Below are positions 35,008 through 44,336 of a DNA stretch of 64,000 bases, piece after piece (position 1 is the stretch's first letter; every line of letters begins with the position of its first letter). A program made the translations under genes and the position numbers. The notes beneath the pieces are model-generated. The model did not search any database. It was not told where the DNA came from and was given only the letters and a program-made list of their open reading frames with translations. Source of the stretch: Paracoccaceae bacterium (lineage in GTDB: Bacteria; Pseudomonadota; Alphaproteobacteria; Rhodobacterales; Rhodobacteraceae); NCBI GenBank assembly GCA_947504705.1, contig CANNIA010000017.1:1-64000 (forward strand), in the 5' to 3' direction.

Positions 35008-35979
35008 TCAGGCGACGCGATCACGCGGGGCACGGCCTTCGAAGAAGGCGTCGAGGTTCTCCAGCACCCTGAACCCCATCGCCTCGCGCGTTTCGCGGGT
35101 AGCGGACCCCAGATGCGGCAGCATCACCAGATTGTCCGCGCCCAGAAGTTCCGGCGGGATCGAAGGCTCGCGTTCAAACACATCAAGCCCCGCGCCGCCG
35201 ATGGTGCCGAACCACAGCGCCTGAGCCAGCGCCAACTCGTCCACCACTTCGCCCCGCGCGGTGTTGATGAGGAATGCACCGGGGCGCATCAGGTCCAGCC
35301 TTTGCGCGTTGATCAGATGCCGGTTCGCCGCACCGCCGGGGCAATGCAGCGATACGAAATCGCATTGCGGCAAGATGTCGTCGATGGTCGGCACCTGCAC
35401 GGCGTTATAGCGCGCCAGAACCTCGGCCGGGACGGCGGATCGGTTCTGCACCACGATTTTCATCCCGAAGCCGAAATGCGCCCGCTGCGCCATCGCCTGA
35501 CCAATCCGGCCAAAACCGATGATGCCAAGCGTGGCCCCCGAAACCTTGGTCCCGATCAGATGCGTCGGGCGCCAGCCGGTCCAGCGCCTGTCACGGAGTT
35601 CGCGCTCGCCTTCGCCCGCCCGGCGGGCGACCATCAGCATCAGGGTCATCGCGATGTCGGCGGTGCATTCCGACAATACGTCAGGCGTGTTGGTGACCGT
35701 GATGCCGCGCGCTTTGGCGGCTTCCGTGTCGATATGGGCATAGCCCACGCCGTAATTGGCCAGAATCCTTGTTCGCGCTGCCGATCCGTCAAACACCGCC
35801 GCAGGAAGTCGGTCGGTGACAGTCGGCAGGATCGCATCGTATTGGCCCATTGCGTCCCGCAGATCGGCTTCGGACAGGGGAACATCAGCGGCATTCAGCG
35901 TAAGCTCGAAAAGCTCTGCCAGCTTTTGTTCCACGGCCTTCGGCCAACGGCGCGTCGCAAGGATTCTGGGTCTCGTCAT
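35008..35979 (-). CDS. D-2-hydroxyacid dehydrogenase (hydroxypyruvate/glyoxylate reductase)
   Basis: A 323-residue NAD(P)-dependent D-hydroxyacid dehydrogenase. The Rossmann motif is LGIIGFGRIGQAMAQRAHFGFG. The catalytic Arg is in INTARGEVVDE, the Glu in GLDVFEREPS and the His in LPHLGSATRETREAM. In this serine-cycle block it most likely reduces hydroxypyruvate to glycerate (HprA role), downstream of serine-glyoxylate aminotransferase and upstream of glycerate kinase. It is the last gene of a four-gene minus-strand operon, 11 bp after the malate-CoA ligase alpha gene. Confidence 0.87.
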   Translation of the reverse strand: MTRPRILATRRWPKAVEQKLAELFELTLNAADVPLSEADLRDAMGQYDAILPTVTDRLPAAVFDGSAARTRILANYGVGYAHIDTEAAKARGITVTNTPDVLSECTADIAMTLMLMVARRAGEGERELRDRRWTGWRPTHLIGTKVSGATLGIIGFGRIGQAMAQRAHFGFGMKIVVQNRSAVPAEVLARYNAVQVPTIDDILPQCDFVSLHCPGGAANRHLINAQRLDLMRPGAFLINTARGEVVDELALAQALWFGTIGGAGLDVFEREPSIPPELLGADNLVMLPHLGSATRETREAMGFRVLENLDAFFEGRAPRDRVA

Positions 35980-35990
35980 CGCAGTCCCTT

Positions 35991-36884
35991 TCAGGCCGCG
36001 TGTTTATTCATCACCCGGGCAATCGTCTCGCCGATGACCGACGGGTTCTCGGCCACGGTGACGCCTGCCGCAGTCAGGATCTCGACCTTTTCCGACGCAC
36101 TTTCGCCGAAGGCCGAAATGATAGCCCCTGCATGGCCCATGGTCCGGCCCTTGGGGGCCGTCAGACCGGCGATATAGGCGATCACCGGCTTGGTCATGTG
36201 GTTCTGGATATACTCCGCCGCTTCGGCCTCTTGCGGGCCGCCGATCTCGCCGATCATGCAGATGACTTCGGTGGCAGGGTCATTTTCGAACTCTTCCAGT
36301 ATGTCGCGGAAGGACGAGCCGTTGATCGGATCGCCACCGATGCCGACCGAGGTCGAGACCCCAATGCCAAGATCTTTCAGCTGCTGCGCCGCTTCATAGC
36401 CCAGCGTGCCCGACCGCCCGACAATGCCCACCGGGCCCGTCAGATAGATATGCCCTGGCATGATCCCCAGAAGCGCCTGCCCGGGGGTGATCGTGCCCGC
36501 ACAGTTCGGCCCGGTCAGCACCATCCGCTTTTCACGGGGATAGCGCATCATATAGCGTTTCACCCGGATCATGTCCTGCGCCGGGATGCCGTCGGTGATG
36601 CAGACGCAATAGCGGATACCGGCATCGGCGGCTTCCATGATCGAATCCGCAGCAAAGGGCGGCGGCACGAAGACAAGGCTGGCATCCGCCCCGGTCGCGG
36701 CGACGGCTTCCTTCACCGTGTTGAAGACCGGCACGCCGTGGACCTTTTCGCCAGCCTTGCCGGGGACGACGCCGCCCACGACATTGCTGCCGTAGTCCAG
36801 CATTTCCTTGGTGTGAAACTGCGCCATCCGGCCAGTGATGCCTTGCACGATGATGCGGCTGTCGCGGTTGATGAAGATGCTCAT
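35991..36884 (-). CDS. mtkB: Malate-CoA ligase alpha subunit (MtkB)
   Basis: A 297-residue succinyl-CoA synthetase alpha-like subunit. It has the CoA-binding [44 protein letters not shown]-type [13 protein letters not shown] and the phosphohistidine motif [15 protein letters not shown]. The match to Methylobacterium MtkB in these segments, and the neighbouring aminotransferase, malyl-CoA lyase and glycerate kinase, argue for malate-CoA ligase rather than SucD. It ligates CoA to malate so that malyl-CoA lyase can split it to glyoxylate and acetyl-CoA. It overlaps mtkA by 4 bp. Confidence 0.87.
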   Translation of the reverse strand: MSIFINRDSRIIVQGITGRMAQFHTKEMLDYGSNVVGGVVPGKAGEKVHGVPVFNTVKEAVAATGADASLVFVPPPFAADSIMEAADAGIRYCVCITDGIPAQDMIRVKRYMMRYPREKRMVLTGPNCAGTITPGQALLGIMPGHIYLTGPVGIVGRSGTLGYEAAQQLKDLGIGVSTSVGIGGDPINGSSFRDILEEFENDPATEVICMIGEIGGPQEAEAAEYIQNHMTKPVIAYIAGLTAPKGRTMGHAGAIISAFGESASEKVEILTAAGVTVAENPSVIGETIARVMNKHAA

Positions 36885-38080
36885 TTTGCGGCCCTCAGCT
36901 TGGTGTTCTGGGCGGTGTCGTTTTTCCAGGCGGTGACGGCACGGGTCGCCGCCTCCATCAGGGAATTGGCGCGGATGATCGGCAGGCCCGATTTGGCCAG
37001 GATCTTCTGGCCCTCTTCGACATTCGTCCCGGCAAGGCGGACGATGACCGGCACGTCGACCGGCTCCATCTTCAGCGCCTGCACGACGCCTTCGGCCACC
37101 CAGTCGCAGCGGTTGATGCCGGCGAAGATGTTGACCAGCACGGCCTGCACATTCTTGTCCGAGGTGACAAGGCGGAAGGCCTTGGCCACCCGCTCGGGAG
37201 TTGCCCCGCCGCCGATATCAAGAAAGTTCGCAGGCTCGCCCCCGGCAAGCTTGATCGTGTCCATCGTCGCCATCGCAAGGCCAGCGCCGTTCACGATGCA
37301 GCCGATGTTGCCCGACAGGCCGATATAGGCCAGCCCACGGTCAGCAGCGCGGCTTTCGCGCGGGTCTTCTTGGCTTTTGTCGCGCAGTTCGGAAATCTGC
37401 GGGTGACGGAAAAGCGCGTTGGTGTCGAAGGTCATCTTCGCATCCAGTGCCATGATGCGCTGGTCCGAGGTGATGACCAAGGGATTGATCTCGACCATGG
37501 TGGCGTCAAGATCGGTGAAAGCGCGGTAGCAGCCCTGCAGGGTGCGGACCATCTGCTGGGTCAGCTCGGCCGGGATGCCAAGCGCAAAGGCAATCTCGCG
37601 CGCCTGAAAGTCGCGCAGGCCCACCGCCGGTTCCACGGTCTGGCGGACGATGCTGTCGGGACGGGTGGCCGAGATCTCCTCGATCTCCATGCCGCCTTCG
37701 GCCGAGGCCACGATCATGATCCGCTGGGACGAACGGTCAAGAACGAAGCCAAGATAGATTTCACGGTCAAAGGCGGTCGCGGCTTCGACATAGACGCGAT
37801 AGACGCCTTTGCCCTCGGGCCCGGTCTGGTGGGTGACCAGTTTCATCCCGAACATGTCGGAACAGACATCCAATATTTCGTGGTCGGAGGAGCAGAGCTT
37901 GACGCCCCCCGCCTTGCCCCGGCCCCCGGCATGGACCTGCGCCTTCACGACCCAGCGGTTGCCGCCCATTTCGCGCGCGCGGTAGGCCGCCTGCTCCGGG
38001 CTATAGGCCAGCGCGCCGTCGGGGACGGTCACGCCAAACGATTTCAGTATTTCCTTGGCCTGGTATTCATGGATATCCAT
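36881..38080 (-). CDS. mtkA: Malate-CoA ligase beta subunit (MtkA)
   Basis: A 399-residue ATP-grasp subunit starting [20 protein letters not shown]. Features include [51 protein letters not shown] and the [18 protein letters not shown] motif. The [13 protein letters not shown] segment and [14 protein letters not shown] match MtkA closely. The length is slightly above typical SucC. The heterotetramer with MtkB hydrolyses ATP to form malyl-CoA. A 21-bp gap separates it from the upstream aminotransferase gene. Confidence 0.88.
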   Translation of the reverse strand: MDIHEYQAKEILKSFGVTVPDGALAYSPEQAAYRAREMGGNRWVVKAQVHAGGRGKAGGVKLCSSDHEILDVCSDMFGMKLVTHQTGPEGKGVYRVYVEAATAFDREIYLGFVLDRSSQRIMIVASAEGGMEIEEISATRPDSIVRQTVEPAVGLRDFQAREIAFALGIPAELTQQMVRTLQGCYRAFTDLDATMVEINPLVITSDQRIMALDAKMTFDTNALFRHPQISELRDKSQEDPRESRAADRGLAYIGLSGNIGCIVNGAGLAMATMDTIKLAGGEPANFLDIGGGATPERVAKAFRLVTSDKNVQAVLVNIFAGINRCDWVAEGVVQALKMEPVDVPVIVRLAGTNVEEGQKILAKSGLPIIRANSLMEAATRAVTAWKNDTAQNTKLRAAK

Positions 38081-38101
38081 GTCCTGCCCCCTCCCTCTTG
38101 T

Positions 38102-39346
38102 TTATTCTGCGGCCAGAGCCGTGGTGTAATAGGTCTCCAGACCCGCCAGCACCGACGCCATGTCAACATTCGCGCCCATCTCGGCCATCGCGGCGGCAAA
38201 GCGGGAGACGATCTCGGCAATCGCGGCTTGGCTAAGCTGGTTCAGGATGCCGATCCGCACCTGCACCGGCTCTGACAGCGTCGGCCAGATGCCAAAGCCC
38301 TGCGCCCGGCATTTCTGCACCAGTTCCTTTTCCCGACCGGCGAGACCTGCGGGCAGGTTCAGCACGACCAGCGACGTCATGTTCGACGTCACCGTGCAGC
38401 TCATTGCTATAACCGCCGCCTTGAGCGCAGCCTCGTGGAAGGCATAGTCGCGGGCCTTCTGGGCGCGGCCATGCTGCAGCGTGATCCGCAGCGCCTCGTG
38501 AAACGCGGCAATCGCATAGGCGGAATGGGTGCGGTGATAGGCGGGGGTTGCCACATCCTGCCCGTCGATCACGCCCCAATGGCGCGCCTCCAGCACCGGA
38601 TGGTGGACGTATGAGGCACAGCCGGTCTTGCGGATTTCGGCGATGTAGCGGTCGGAAAAGCTGACCGGGGCATAGGTCAGGGGCAGGCACAGCACCCCCT
38701 TTTGCGGGCAAGACGCCCAGCCGACGACGCCGGGATAGTCGTCGATGGCGAAATCGGCGATGCCCAGCGACGACACGGCATCGACAAGCCCCATCGCGCC
38801 GTGGGCAAGGCAGGCGTCGGAGAAGCCTTGCAGATCGTTCACCCGGCCCGAGCCGGTTTCCCAATGCGCCATGAAGGCCCATTTCGGGCGCTTGTCGGCC
38901 AGCACCTTTGCAACCATCTCGCCCGTCACCGACCGGCCATGCGGCACGGTGATGATGGTGACACTGGCGGGCCTGGGGTCCATCGGGTTTGCCGCCATAT
39001 CCTCACGGGTCGCAGCCTTCATCCGGATCGTCAGGCAGTCGATACCCGAGAAAGTGCCGTTGGTGAAAGCCACCACCGTGTCCCCGGGCAGTATCGCGTT
39101 CAGCATGCAATCAAGGCCGGAAAACCCGGTGCCGCCGACGCCGTAGGTGTGGACGTTTTTAGTGCCCCACAGGCTGCGCAGCATATGCTTGCATTCGATC
39201 AGCCCGCGCAGCACATCGGCCTGCATGTGATCGGCCACCCCGGCCCGGGCGAAAGCTGCCAGCACCCGAGCATCGGTGTTGCCAGGGCCAGGCCCGGCAG
39301 CCAGCGTTTCCGGGATTTCGAGGGCGGGAAAGATCGTGTCGCGCAT
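38102..39346 (-). CDS. Serine-glyoxylate aminotransferase-like PLP enzyme
   Basis: A 414-residue class V aminotransferase. GPGNTDARVLAAF near the start, VTHVETGSG-like MAHWETGSGRVNDL, VDAVSSLG (PLP-contact Asp) and the PLP lysine in WASCPQKGVLCLP are visible. The family includes serine-glyoxylate and phosphonate transaminases; the serine-cycle neighbours make serine plus glyoxylate to hydroxypyruvate plus glycine the likely reaction. I use the ATG at 39346 with GAGGCCC upstream; about 50 residues of longer open frame upstream do not look like family sequence. It is the first gene of the minus-strand serine-cycle operon. Confidence 0.83.
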   Translation of the reverse strand: MRDTIFPALEIPETLAAGPGPGNTDARVLAAFARAGVADHMQADVLRGLIECKHMLRSLWGTKNVHTYGVGGTGFSGLDCMLNAILPGDTVVAFTNGTFSGIDCLTIRMKAATREDMAANPMDPRPASVTIITVPHGRSVTGEMVAKVLADKRPKWAFMAHWETGSGRVNDLQGFSDACLAHGAMGLVDAVSSLGIADFAIDDYPGVVGWASCPQKGVLCLPLTYAPVSFSDRYIAEIRKTGCASYVHHPVLEARHWGVIDGQDVATPAYHRTHSAYAIAAFHEALRITLQHGRAQKARDYAFHEAALKAAVIAMSCTVTSNMTSLVVLNLPAGLAGREKELVQKCRAQGFGIWPTLSEPVQVRIGILNQLSQAAIAEIVSRFAAAMAEMGANVDMASVLAGLETYYTTALAAE

Positions 39347-39358
39347 CGGGGGCCTCGT

Positions 39359-39511
39359 GAAATTTTCTTGCGGCCAGCAGATTCCGTTTGCGAAACTCGC
39401 GCAACCTGCCTTACTCCTGCTTTTGGGCATCCTCTTGGGCAGCAAGATACCTACCCGTAAAGGCTGGAATACAATGGCATACGATAGTTCTACCAATTCT
39501 TTCGGGTAGGT
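39359..39511. promoter_or_regulatory. Divergent promoter with inverted repeat ACCTACCCG
   Basis: The 186-bp gap between the aminotransferase gene and the response regulator gene holds a perfect 9-bp inverted repeat, ACCTACCCG (39449-39457) and CGGGTAGGT (39503-39511), centred 54 bp apart. GAAATTTTCTTGC at 39359-39371 recurs at 40224-40236 upstream of the malyl-CoA lyase gene. These are candidate sites for the neighbouring regulator; binding is not shown. Confidence 0.45.
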
Positions 39512-39532
39512 TTAGGTAAAAGAAGGGTCAAA

Positions 39533-40183
39533 ATGCCGCCTGTTACCGATAGCAGCGCCCCGATCGACCTGGCTTTGGCCGACGGAAATCCGCTGGTCCT
39601 GCAGGCCATGTCCGAGCTTTTCGACCGTGACCCCCGATTCTCGCTGGTGGTGACCTCCGCCACGGCCGAGGGCTTTCTGGGCGCAGTCATTCGGGTCCCG
39701 GTCCGGGTTGCCGTGCTGGACTGGAACCTGCCGGCCTTGGGCGGACAAAAGCTGATCGAGGTTCTCCGCGACCAGCTCGGCGCACCCCGGATCGTGGTCT
39801 ATGGCGATGAACGTGGCGGCGAGGTGGCGCGTGCCGCCATGCTGGCCGGGGCTGCGGGTTTCGTCGGGCGCAGCGGCGCAGTGGAGCGTCTGCCCGAAAC
39901 CTGCATGGCGGTCGCGGCGGGGCAAATGGTGTTTCCGTTTCTTGATGTCCGTGAATTGCAGGCCGATCCGATTTCGCAATTGACCAAGCGAGAACGCGCA
40001 TTGCTGGAGGCGCTGGCCACGGGCCTGACGAACAAGGATCTGGCGCGGGATTTTGACATCTCGGCCAATACGGTGAAGTTCCATCTGTCGAACCTGTTTG
40101 AAAAACTGGGGGTGAAAAGTCGGACCCAAGCCATCGCCTTTTTCTACTCTTCCCGCCTGCCAAAGGAGGCTGGCAAGGTATGA
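39533..40183 (+). CDS. LuxR/NarL-type response regulator (orphan)
   Basis: A 216-residue two-domain regulator. Residues about 10-130 are a receiver with the phospho-acceptor Asp 63 in AVLDWNLPALGG. Residues about 150-205 are a LuxR helix-turn-helix (LTKRERALLEALATGLTNKDLARDFDISANTVKFHLSNLFEKLGV). The conserved receiver lysine position reads GFVGRSG (Arg instead of Lys), and only one of the two N-terminal acidic residues is present (LADGN). No sensor kinase gene adjoins. It is divergent from the serine-cycle operon and upstream of malyl-CoA lyase, so it may regulate both. AGAAGGG precedes the start. Confidence 0.87.
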   Translation: MPPVTDSSAPIDLALADGNPLVLQAMSELFDRDPRFSLVVTSATAEGFLGAVIRVPVRVAVLDWNLPALGGQKLIEVLRDQLGAPRIVVYGDERGGEVARAAMLAGAAGFVGRSGAVERLPETCMAVAAGQMVFPFLDVRELQADPISQLTKRERALLEALATGLTNKDLARDFDISANTVKFHLSNLFEKLGVKSRTQAIAFFYSSRLPKEAGKV

Positions 40184-40307
40184 GAGTGCCTAGACAGGAT
40201 GTTGCGCACGGGCGGTGGCGTCCGAAATTTTCTTGCTTGACAGGCCCCACCTCTTTCGTCCTTCTCTGCCGCCCGTCACTGGACCCCAGCCGCGAAGGAT
40301 TCGCCCC

Positions 40308-41285
40308 ATGAGCTTTCACATCATCGAACAGGCCCCCGCCCGCCTGAACCGTTCCGAGCTGGCGGTGCCCGGAAGTGCCCCGCAAATGTTTGCGAAAGCA
40401 GCGCAATCCGACGCTGACGTGATCTTTCTTGACCTTGAGGATGCCGTCGCCCCGGATGACAAGGCGCAGGCCCGCAAGAACATCATCAAGGCCCTGAACG
40501 AACTGGACTGGGGCAAGAAGACCATGTCGGTCCGGATCAACGGGCTCGACACCCACTACATGTACCGCGACGTCGTGGACGTGGTGGAACAGGCCGGAGA
40601 GCGGCTGGATCTGATCATGATCCCGAAGGTTGGCACGGCCGCCGACGTCTATGCCGTCGATATGATGGTGACCCAAATCGAGGATGCGAAGGGCTATAAA
40701 AAGCGCATCGGTTTTGAGCACATCATTGAAACCGCGCTTGGCATGCAGAACGTCACCGAAATTGCAAAAGCGTCGAAAAGAAATGAAAGCCTGCATTTCG
40801 GTGTTGCGGATTATGCAGCCTCGACCCGCGCCCGCACGACGATCATCGGCGGGGTCAATCCGGACTATTCCGTGCTGACCGATCCACTTGAGGATGGCAG
40901 CCGTGAAGTGCATTGGGGCGACATGTGGCACTATGCGCTGGCCCGCATGGTCGTGGCGGCCCGCGCCAACGGCTTGCGTCCGGTTGACGGCCCGTTCGGC
41001 GATTTCTCGGACCCCGATGGCTATCGCGCGGCGGCAGCGCGGGCGGCAGTTCTGGGCTGTGAGGGCAAATGGGCGATCCACCCGAGCCAGATCGCCTTGG
41101 CCAACGAAGTGATGAGCCCTTCGGAAAAGGAAGTCACCCGCGCCAACCGCATTCTTGAGGCGATGACGCAGGCCGCAGCCGAGGGCAAGGGCGCGGTGTC
41201 GCTGGATGGGCGACTGATCGATTATGCCTCGATCCGCCAGGCCGAAGTGCTGGTCGCCAAGGCCCGGCAGATCGCGGGGGCGTGA
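40308..41285 (+). CDS. mcl: Malyl-CoA lyase / CoA ester lyase
   Basis: A 325-residue HpcH/HpaI/citrate-lyase-beta-type enzyme starting MSFHIIEQAPARLNRSELAV. The metal-binding VIFLDLEDAVAPDDK, VRINGLDT, FGVADYAASTRARTT and GKWAIHPSQIALAN motifs match Rhodobacter-type malyl-CoA/beta-methylmalyl-CoA lyase. It cleaves malyl-CoA to glyoxylate and acetyl-CoA in the serine cycle and can also serve the ethylmalonyl-CoA pathway. It is followed with a TGATG overlap by glycerate kinase. Confidence 0.9.
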   Translation: MSFHIIEQAPARLNRSELAVPGSAPQMFAKAAQSDADVIFLDLEDAVAPDDKAQARKNIIKALNELDWGKKTMSVRINGLDTHYMYRDVVDVVEQAGERLDLIMIPKVGTAADVYAVDMMVTQIEDAKGYKKRIGFEHIIETALGMQNVTEIAKASKRNESLHFGVADYAASTRARTTIIGGVNPDYSVLTDPLEDGSREVHWGDMWHYALARMVVAARANGLRPVDGPFGDFSDPDGYRAAAARAAVLGCEGKWAIHPSQIALANEVMSPSEKEVTRANRILEAMTQAAAEGKGAVSLDGRLIDYASIRQAEVLVAKARQIAGA

Positions 41286-42538
41286 TGGGTCTGCGCGCCG
41301 AAGCCAGCCGGTTGTTTCAGGTCGCGGTCGCGGCGGCCGATCCCGCCGGGGCGCTTCGGCGCGCAGTCCATGCGCATCCGGTCGAGGTGCCGCCTCAGGG
41401 CGGCAGCTATATTGTTGTCGCGATCGGCAAGGCCGCTGTGCCAATGGCCGAGACGGCGTTGGCCACACTAGGTGGCGCACCAATCCGGGCGGTGGTGGTG
41501 ACCAACTATGAAAACGCCCGTCCCATTGTCGGTGCCACAGTCATGGCCGCTGGCCACCCGGTCCCAGATGAAAACGGAGCGCGGGCGGGTGACGCGGTTG
41601 CTGCCCTCCTTGAAACAACTGGAAAGAACGACCGTGTCATCGCCCTGATCTCAGGCGGTGGCTCGGCCCTGCTGCCCGCCCCGGCCCCCGGCCTGACGCT
41701 GGCTGACAAGGTGGTAGTGAACAAGCTCCTTCTCGCCAACGGCTTCGAGATCACCGAAATCAACCTGATCCGCCAGCAGCTTTCGCGTCTGAAAGGCGGC
41801 GGTATGTTGCAACTGGCAGCCCCTGCCCCGGTGACCAGCTTCATCCTTTCGGACGTGATCGGCGATGACCTGCGGGCCATCGCCTCGGGTCCAACGGTTG
41901 CCCCCTTGGGCACCCGCGCCGATGCCAAACGACTGTTCGAGACACGCGGACTTTGGTCCCACCTCCCCGCTTCGGTCCGGGCGCATCTCGAAGCACCCGA
42001 GCTACCAGCCGCATCCCCGCCACCAGCGACGAACCACCTGATCGGCTCGAACCGGGTCAGTCTCGCGGCGGCGGCCTCGGCCTGCGGTGCAAGCGCCACA
42101 ATCGTCAGCGACCGGCTGGTCGGGGATGTGGAGGCTGCAGCAGCCAAGATCATCGTGGCTGCAACGACCGCGCCCGAAACGCCCACTTGCCTGATCTTTG
42201 GCGGAGAAACTACTGTCACTCTTCGTGGAGCGGGCAAAGGTGGACGCAATCAGGAACTTAGCCTGCGGGTGGCCATAGCGATGCCTGATCTAGGCCGGGA
42301 CTGGGCCTTTCTGTCCGGCGGCACCGATGGGCGTGACGGCCCGACAGATGCGGCGGGGGGACTTGTTGACGCGAGAACCGCCGAACGCATCCGCAAGGCC
42401 GGTGCCGATCCCGAGGCCCTGCTGGCCAACAACGACAGCAACCGCGCTTTGGCCATTGCGAATGATCTTCTGGTTATCGGAGCCACCGGCACCAATGTCG
42501 CCGATGTGCAGATCCTGATGCTGGGCTCGAAATCCTGA
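41285..42538 (+). CDS. Glycerate 2-kinase (MOFRL/GckA family)
   Basis: A 417-residue MOFRL-family kinase. The N-terminal domain has IVVAIGKAAVPMAETAL, GHPVPDENGARAGDAV and LISGGGSALLPAPAPGLTL; the C-terminal MOFRL domain has GGETTVTLRGAGKGGRNQEL and LSGGTDGRDGPTDAAGGLVD. It phosphorylates glycerate to 2-phosphoglycerate, completing the serine-to-phosphoenolpyruvate arm of the serine cycle. The ATG at 41285 overlaps the lyase stop. Its stop is 6 bp from that of the convergent tmk gene. Confidence 0.88.
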   Translation: MGLRAEASRLFQVAVAAADPAGALRRAVHAHPVEVPPQGGSYIVVAIGKAAVPMAETALATLGGAPIRAVVVTNYENARPIVGATVMAAGHPVPDENGARAGDAVAALLETTGKNDRVIALISGGGSALLPAPAPGLTLADKVVVNKLLLANGFEITEINLIRQQLSRLKGGGMLQLAAPAPVTSFILSDVIGDDLRAIASGPTVAPLGTRADAKRLFETRGLWSHLPASVRAHLEAPELPAASPPPATNHLIGSNRVSLAAAASACGASATIVSDRLVGDVEAAAAKIIVAATTAPETPTCLIFGGETTVTLRGAGKGGRNQELSLRVAIAMPDLGRDWAFLSGGTDGRDGPTDAAGGLVDARTAERIRKAGADPEALLANNDSNRALAIANDLLVIGATGTNVADVQILMLGSKS

Positions 42539-42544
42539 CGCCAG

Positions 42545-43168
42545 TCAGCGCGGCGGCAGGTGTGGGGAAACCACCGCGATTACCCTGCCCGCGACGGTCT
42601 CCGGGTCTGCGTCGGCATCAATGATCCGGAACCGGGCATGGCGCGCGGCAAGGTCCAGAAACCCGGCCCGCGCGCGTTCCTGAAAGGCCAGGCCCATATC
42701 CTCGAACCGCAGCTCGGTGCCGGGGCGCGCGACCGCCCGTGCAAGGCCCTTGACGGGATCAAGGTCGAACAGCAGCGTCAGGTCAGGCTCCACCCTGATC
42801 ATCAGGGCATGCAGTTGGTCAACCGTCGCTGTCAGATCGCCACGAGTCAGGCCCTGAAACACTCGGGTTGAATCGGCGAACCGGTCGGTGATGACGATAT
42901 CACCCCGAGCCAAGGCCGGACGGATTGTCTTTTCCAGATGATCCCGGCGCGCGGCGGTGAAAAGCAAAATCTCGGTCTCGGGCGACCAGCGGTCGGTCGC
43001 ACCTTCCAGCACCAGACGGCGGATTTCCTCGGCCCCGGCACTACCACCCGGTTCGCGCGTCAGGGTCACTCCATGACCCGTCGCCCGCAGAGCATCCGCC
43101 AGAAGCCGCGCCTGAGTCGACTTACCAGACCCGTCAATACCTTCAAAGCTGAGGAAAAGCCCCGCCAT
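42545..43168 (-). CDS. tmk: Thymidylate kinase
   Basis: A 207-residue dTMP kinase. The P-loop FEGIDGSGKSTQARLLADAL, the LTREPGGSAGAEEIR motif and DRFADSTRVFQG are diagnostic. It phosphorylates dTMP to dTDP. It abuts the D-alanyl-D-alanine carboxypeptidase gene upstream with no gap, and the pair probably shares a transcript with the SPOR lipoprotein gene. This begins a conserved housekeeping segment unrelated to the catabolic loci. Confidence 0.95.
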   Translation of the reverse strand: MAGLFLSFEGIDGSGKSTQARLLADALRATGHGVTLTREPGGSAGAEEIRRLVLEGATDRWSPETEILLFTAARRDHLEKTIRPALARGDIVITDRFADSTRVFQGLTRGDLTATVDQLHALMIRVEPDLTLLFDLDPVKGLARAVARPGTELRFEDMGLAFQERARAGFLDLAARHARFRIIDADADPETVAGRVIAVVSPHLPPR

Positions 43169-44323
43169 TCAGCTGGCCGGGGACCCGATGTAGCGGGCGT
43201 AGAGCGTGTCAGCCGCAGTCATGAAACCCTTGAAGAACCCGGCCTTGCCGACTTCCGCCTCAGTCACCAGCGGCACGCGGTGATCGGGCAGATCAGGAAC
43301 ATGGATGATCAACTCGGCCACTTCCGTTCCCATAGGGATCGGGGCAATCAGCGGACCCCGATAGGAAACCTCTGCCGTTACTGTGTCCTGAACCTGCGCG
43401 GGTACCAAAAGCCGCACATCTGCCATTGGGACAAGTCCCACGGCGTCGACATCGCCCATATGCACTTCGGCCTCGGCCACCCGCACATTGGCTTTGGCAA
43501 CGGTCTTTTCCGAGAATTGTCGGAACGCCCAGCCAATAATCCGTTCGGCCTCCTCGGCCCGCGCCGTGTCGGACGGCAGGCCCGTGATCGCAAAGATGAT
43601 CCGCCGGTCGCCCTGAACGGCTGATCCGACAAGGCCATAGCCTGCCTCCTCGGTGTGGCCGGTCTTCAGCCCATCCGCCCCGATCCCCAGCTTTAACAGT
43701 GGGTTGCGGTTGAACCGGTTGTCCGGCGAGCGATCCTTGAAGCTGTATTCGGTCTGCGAAAAGATCGGGTAATATTCCGGAAACTCGGTGATCAACCGTT
43801 TGGACAGAATACCAAGGTCGCGCATCGACATCCGGTGGCTCGGATCCGGCCAGCCCGAGGCATTGGCAAAGGTCGAGGCCGTCATGCCAAGCGCCTTTGC
43901 CCGCTCCGTCATCAGCGCGGCAAATTCCTCTTCCGACCCGGCCAGCCCTTCGGCCACCACGACGCAGGCGTCATTGCCCGAGTTGATGATCATGCCATGG
44001 ATCAGCTCTTCAACCGTTGGCCGGTCATCGTGCTGCAACATCATCGTCGAGCCGCCGTCCCGCGTCATCTGCACCGCCTTGTCGGACACAGCAAAGGTCG
44101 TGCCCATAGTGACCCTCCCGTCGCGCAGCGCCTCAAACAGCATGTTGATGGTCATGAGCTTTGACATGGACGCCGGAGGCACCGGCTGATCGGCATTCTT
44201 GTCCATCAACACGGTGTCGGTCGACATGTCATAGACCCAAGCCGCCGTCGCTGCCGTCTCGAACGCATGGGCCGGCAAGGCCAAAAGAAGGCAGGCAAGA
44301 AGCGGGCGCAGATATCGCAACAT
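43169..44323 (-). CDS. D-alanyl-D-alanine carboxypeptidase (PBP5/6-type)
   Basis: A 384-residue serine DD-carboxypeptidase with a signal peptide (MLRYLRPLLACLLLALPAHA). The catalytic SxxK is in PPASMSKLMTI, SxN in INSGNDACVV and KTG in GLKTGHTEEAGYG. A PBP5 C-terminal beta domain and a terminal amphipathic helix (FFKGFMTAADTLYARYIG) follow, indicating periplasmic membrane association. It trims pentapeptides of peptidoglycan. The gene lies 13 bp downstream of the SPOR lipoprotein gene. Confidence 0.93.
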   Translation of the reverse strand: MLRYLRPLLACLLLALPAHAFETAATAAWVYDMSTDTVLMDKNADQPVPPASMSKLMTINMLFEALRDGRVTMGTTFAVSDKAVQMTRDGGSTMMLQHDDRPTVEELIHGMIINSGNDACVVVAEGLAGSEEEFAALMTERAKALGMTASTFANASGWPDPSHRMSMRDLGILSKRLITEFPEYYPIFSQTEYSFKDRSPDNRFNRNPLLKLGIGADGLKTGHTEEAGYGLVGSAVQGDRRIIFAITGLPSDTARAEEAERIIGWAFRQFSEKTVAKANVRVAEAEVHMGDVDAVGLVPMADVRLLVPAQVQDTVTAEVSYRGPLIAPIPMGTEVAELIIHVPDLPDHRVPLVTEAEVGKAGFFKGFMTAADTLYARYIGSPAS

Positions 44324-44336
44324 GTGGGTCCGTCCG

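Noticed and set aside
35991-38080. Assignment as succinyl-CoA synthetase (SucCD)
   Set aside because: Signature segments and the serine-cycle neighbours match malate-CoA ligase; TCA-cycle genes are absent nearby.
39687-41483. A 598-residue minus-strand open frame
   Set aside because: It lies opposite the response regulator, malyl-CoA lyase and start of glycerate kinase; those have clear motifs, this one has none.
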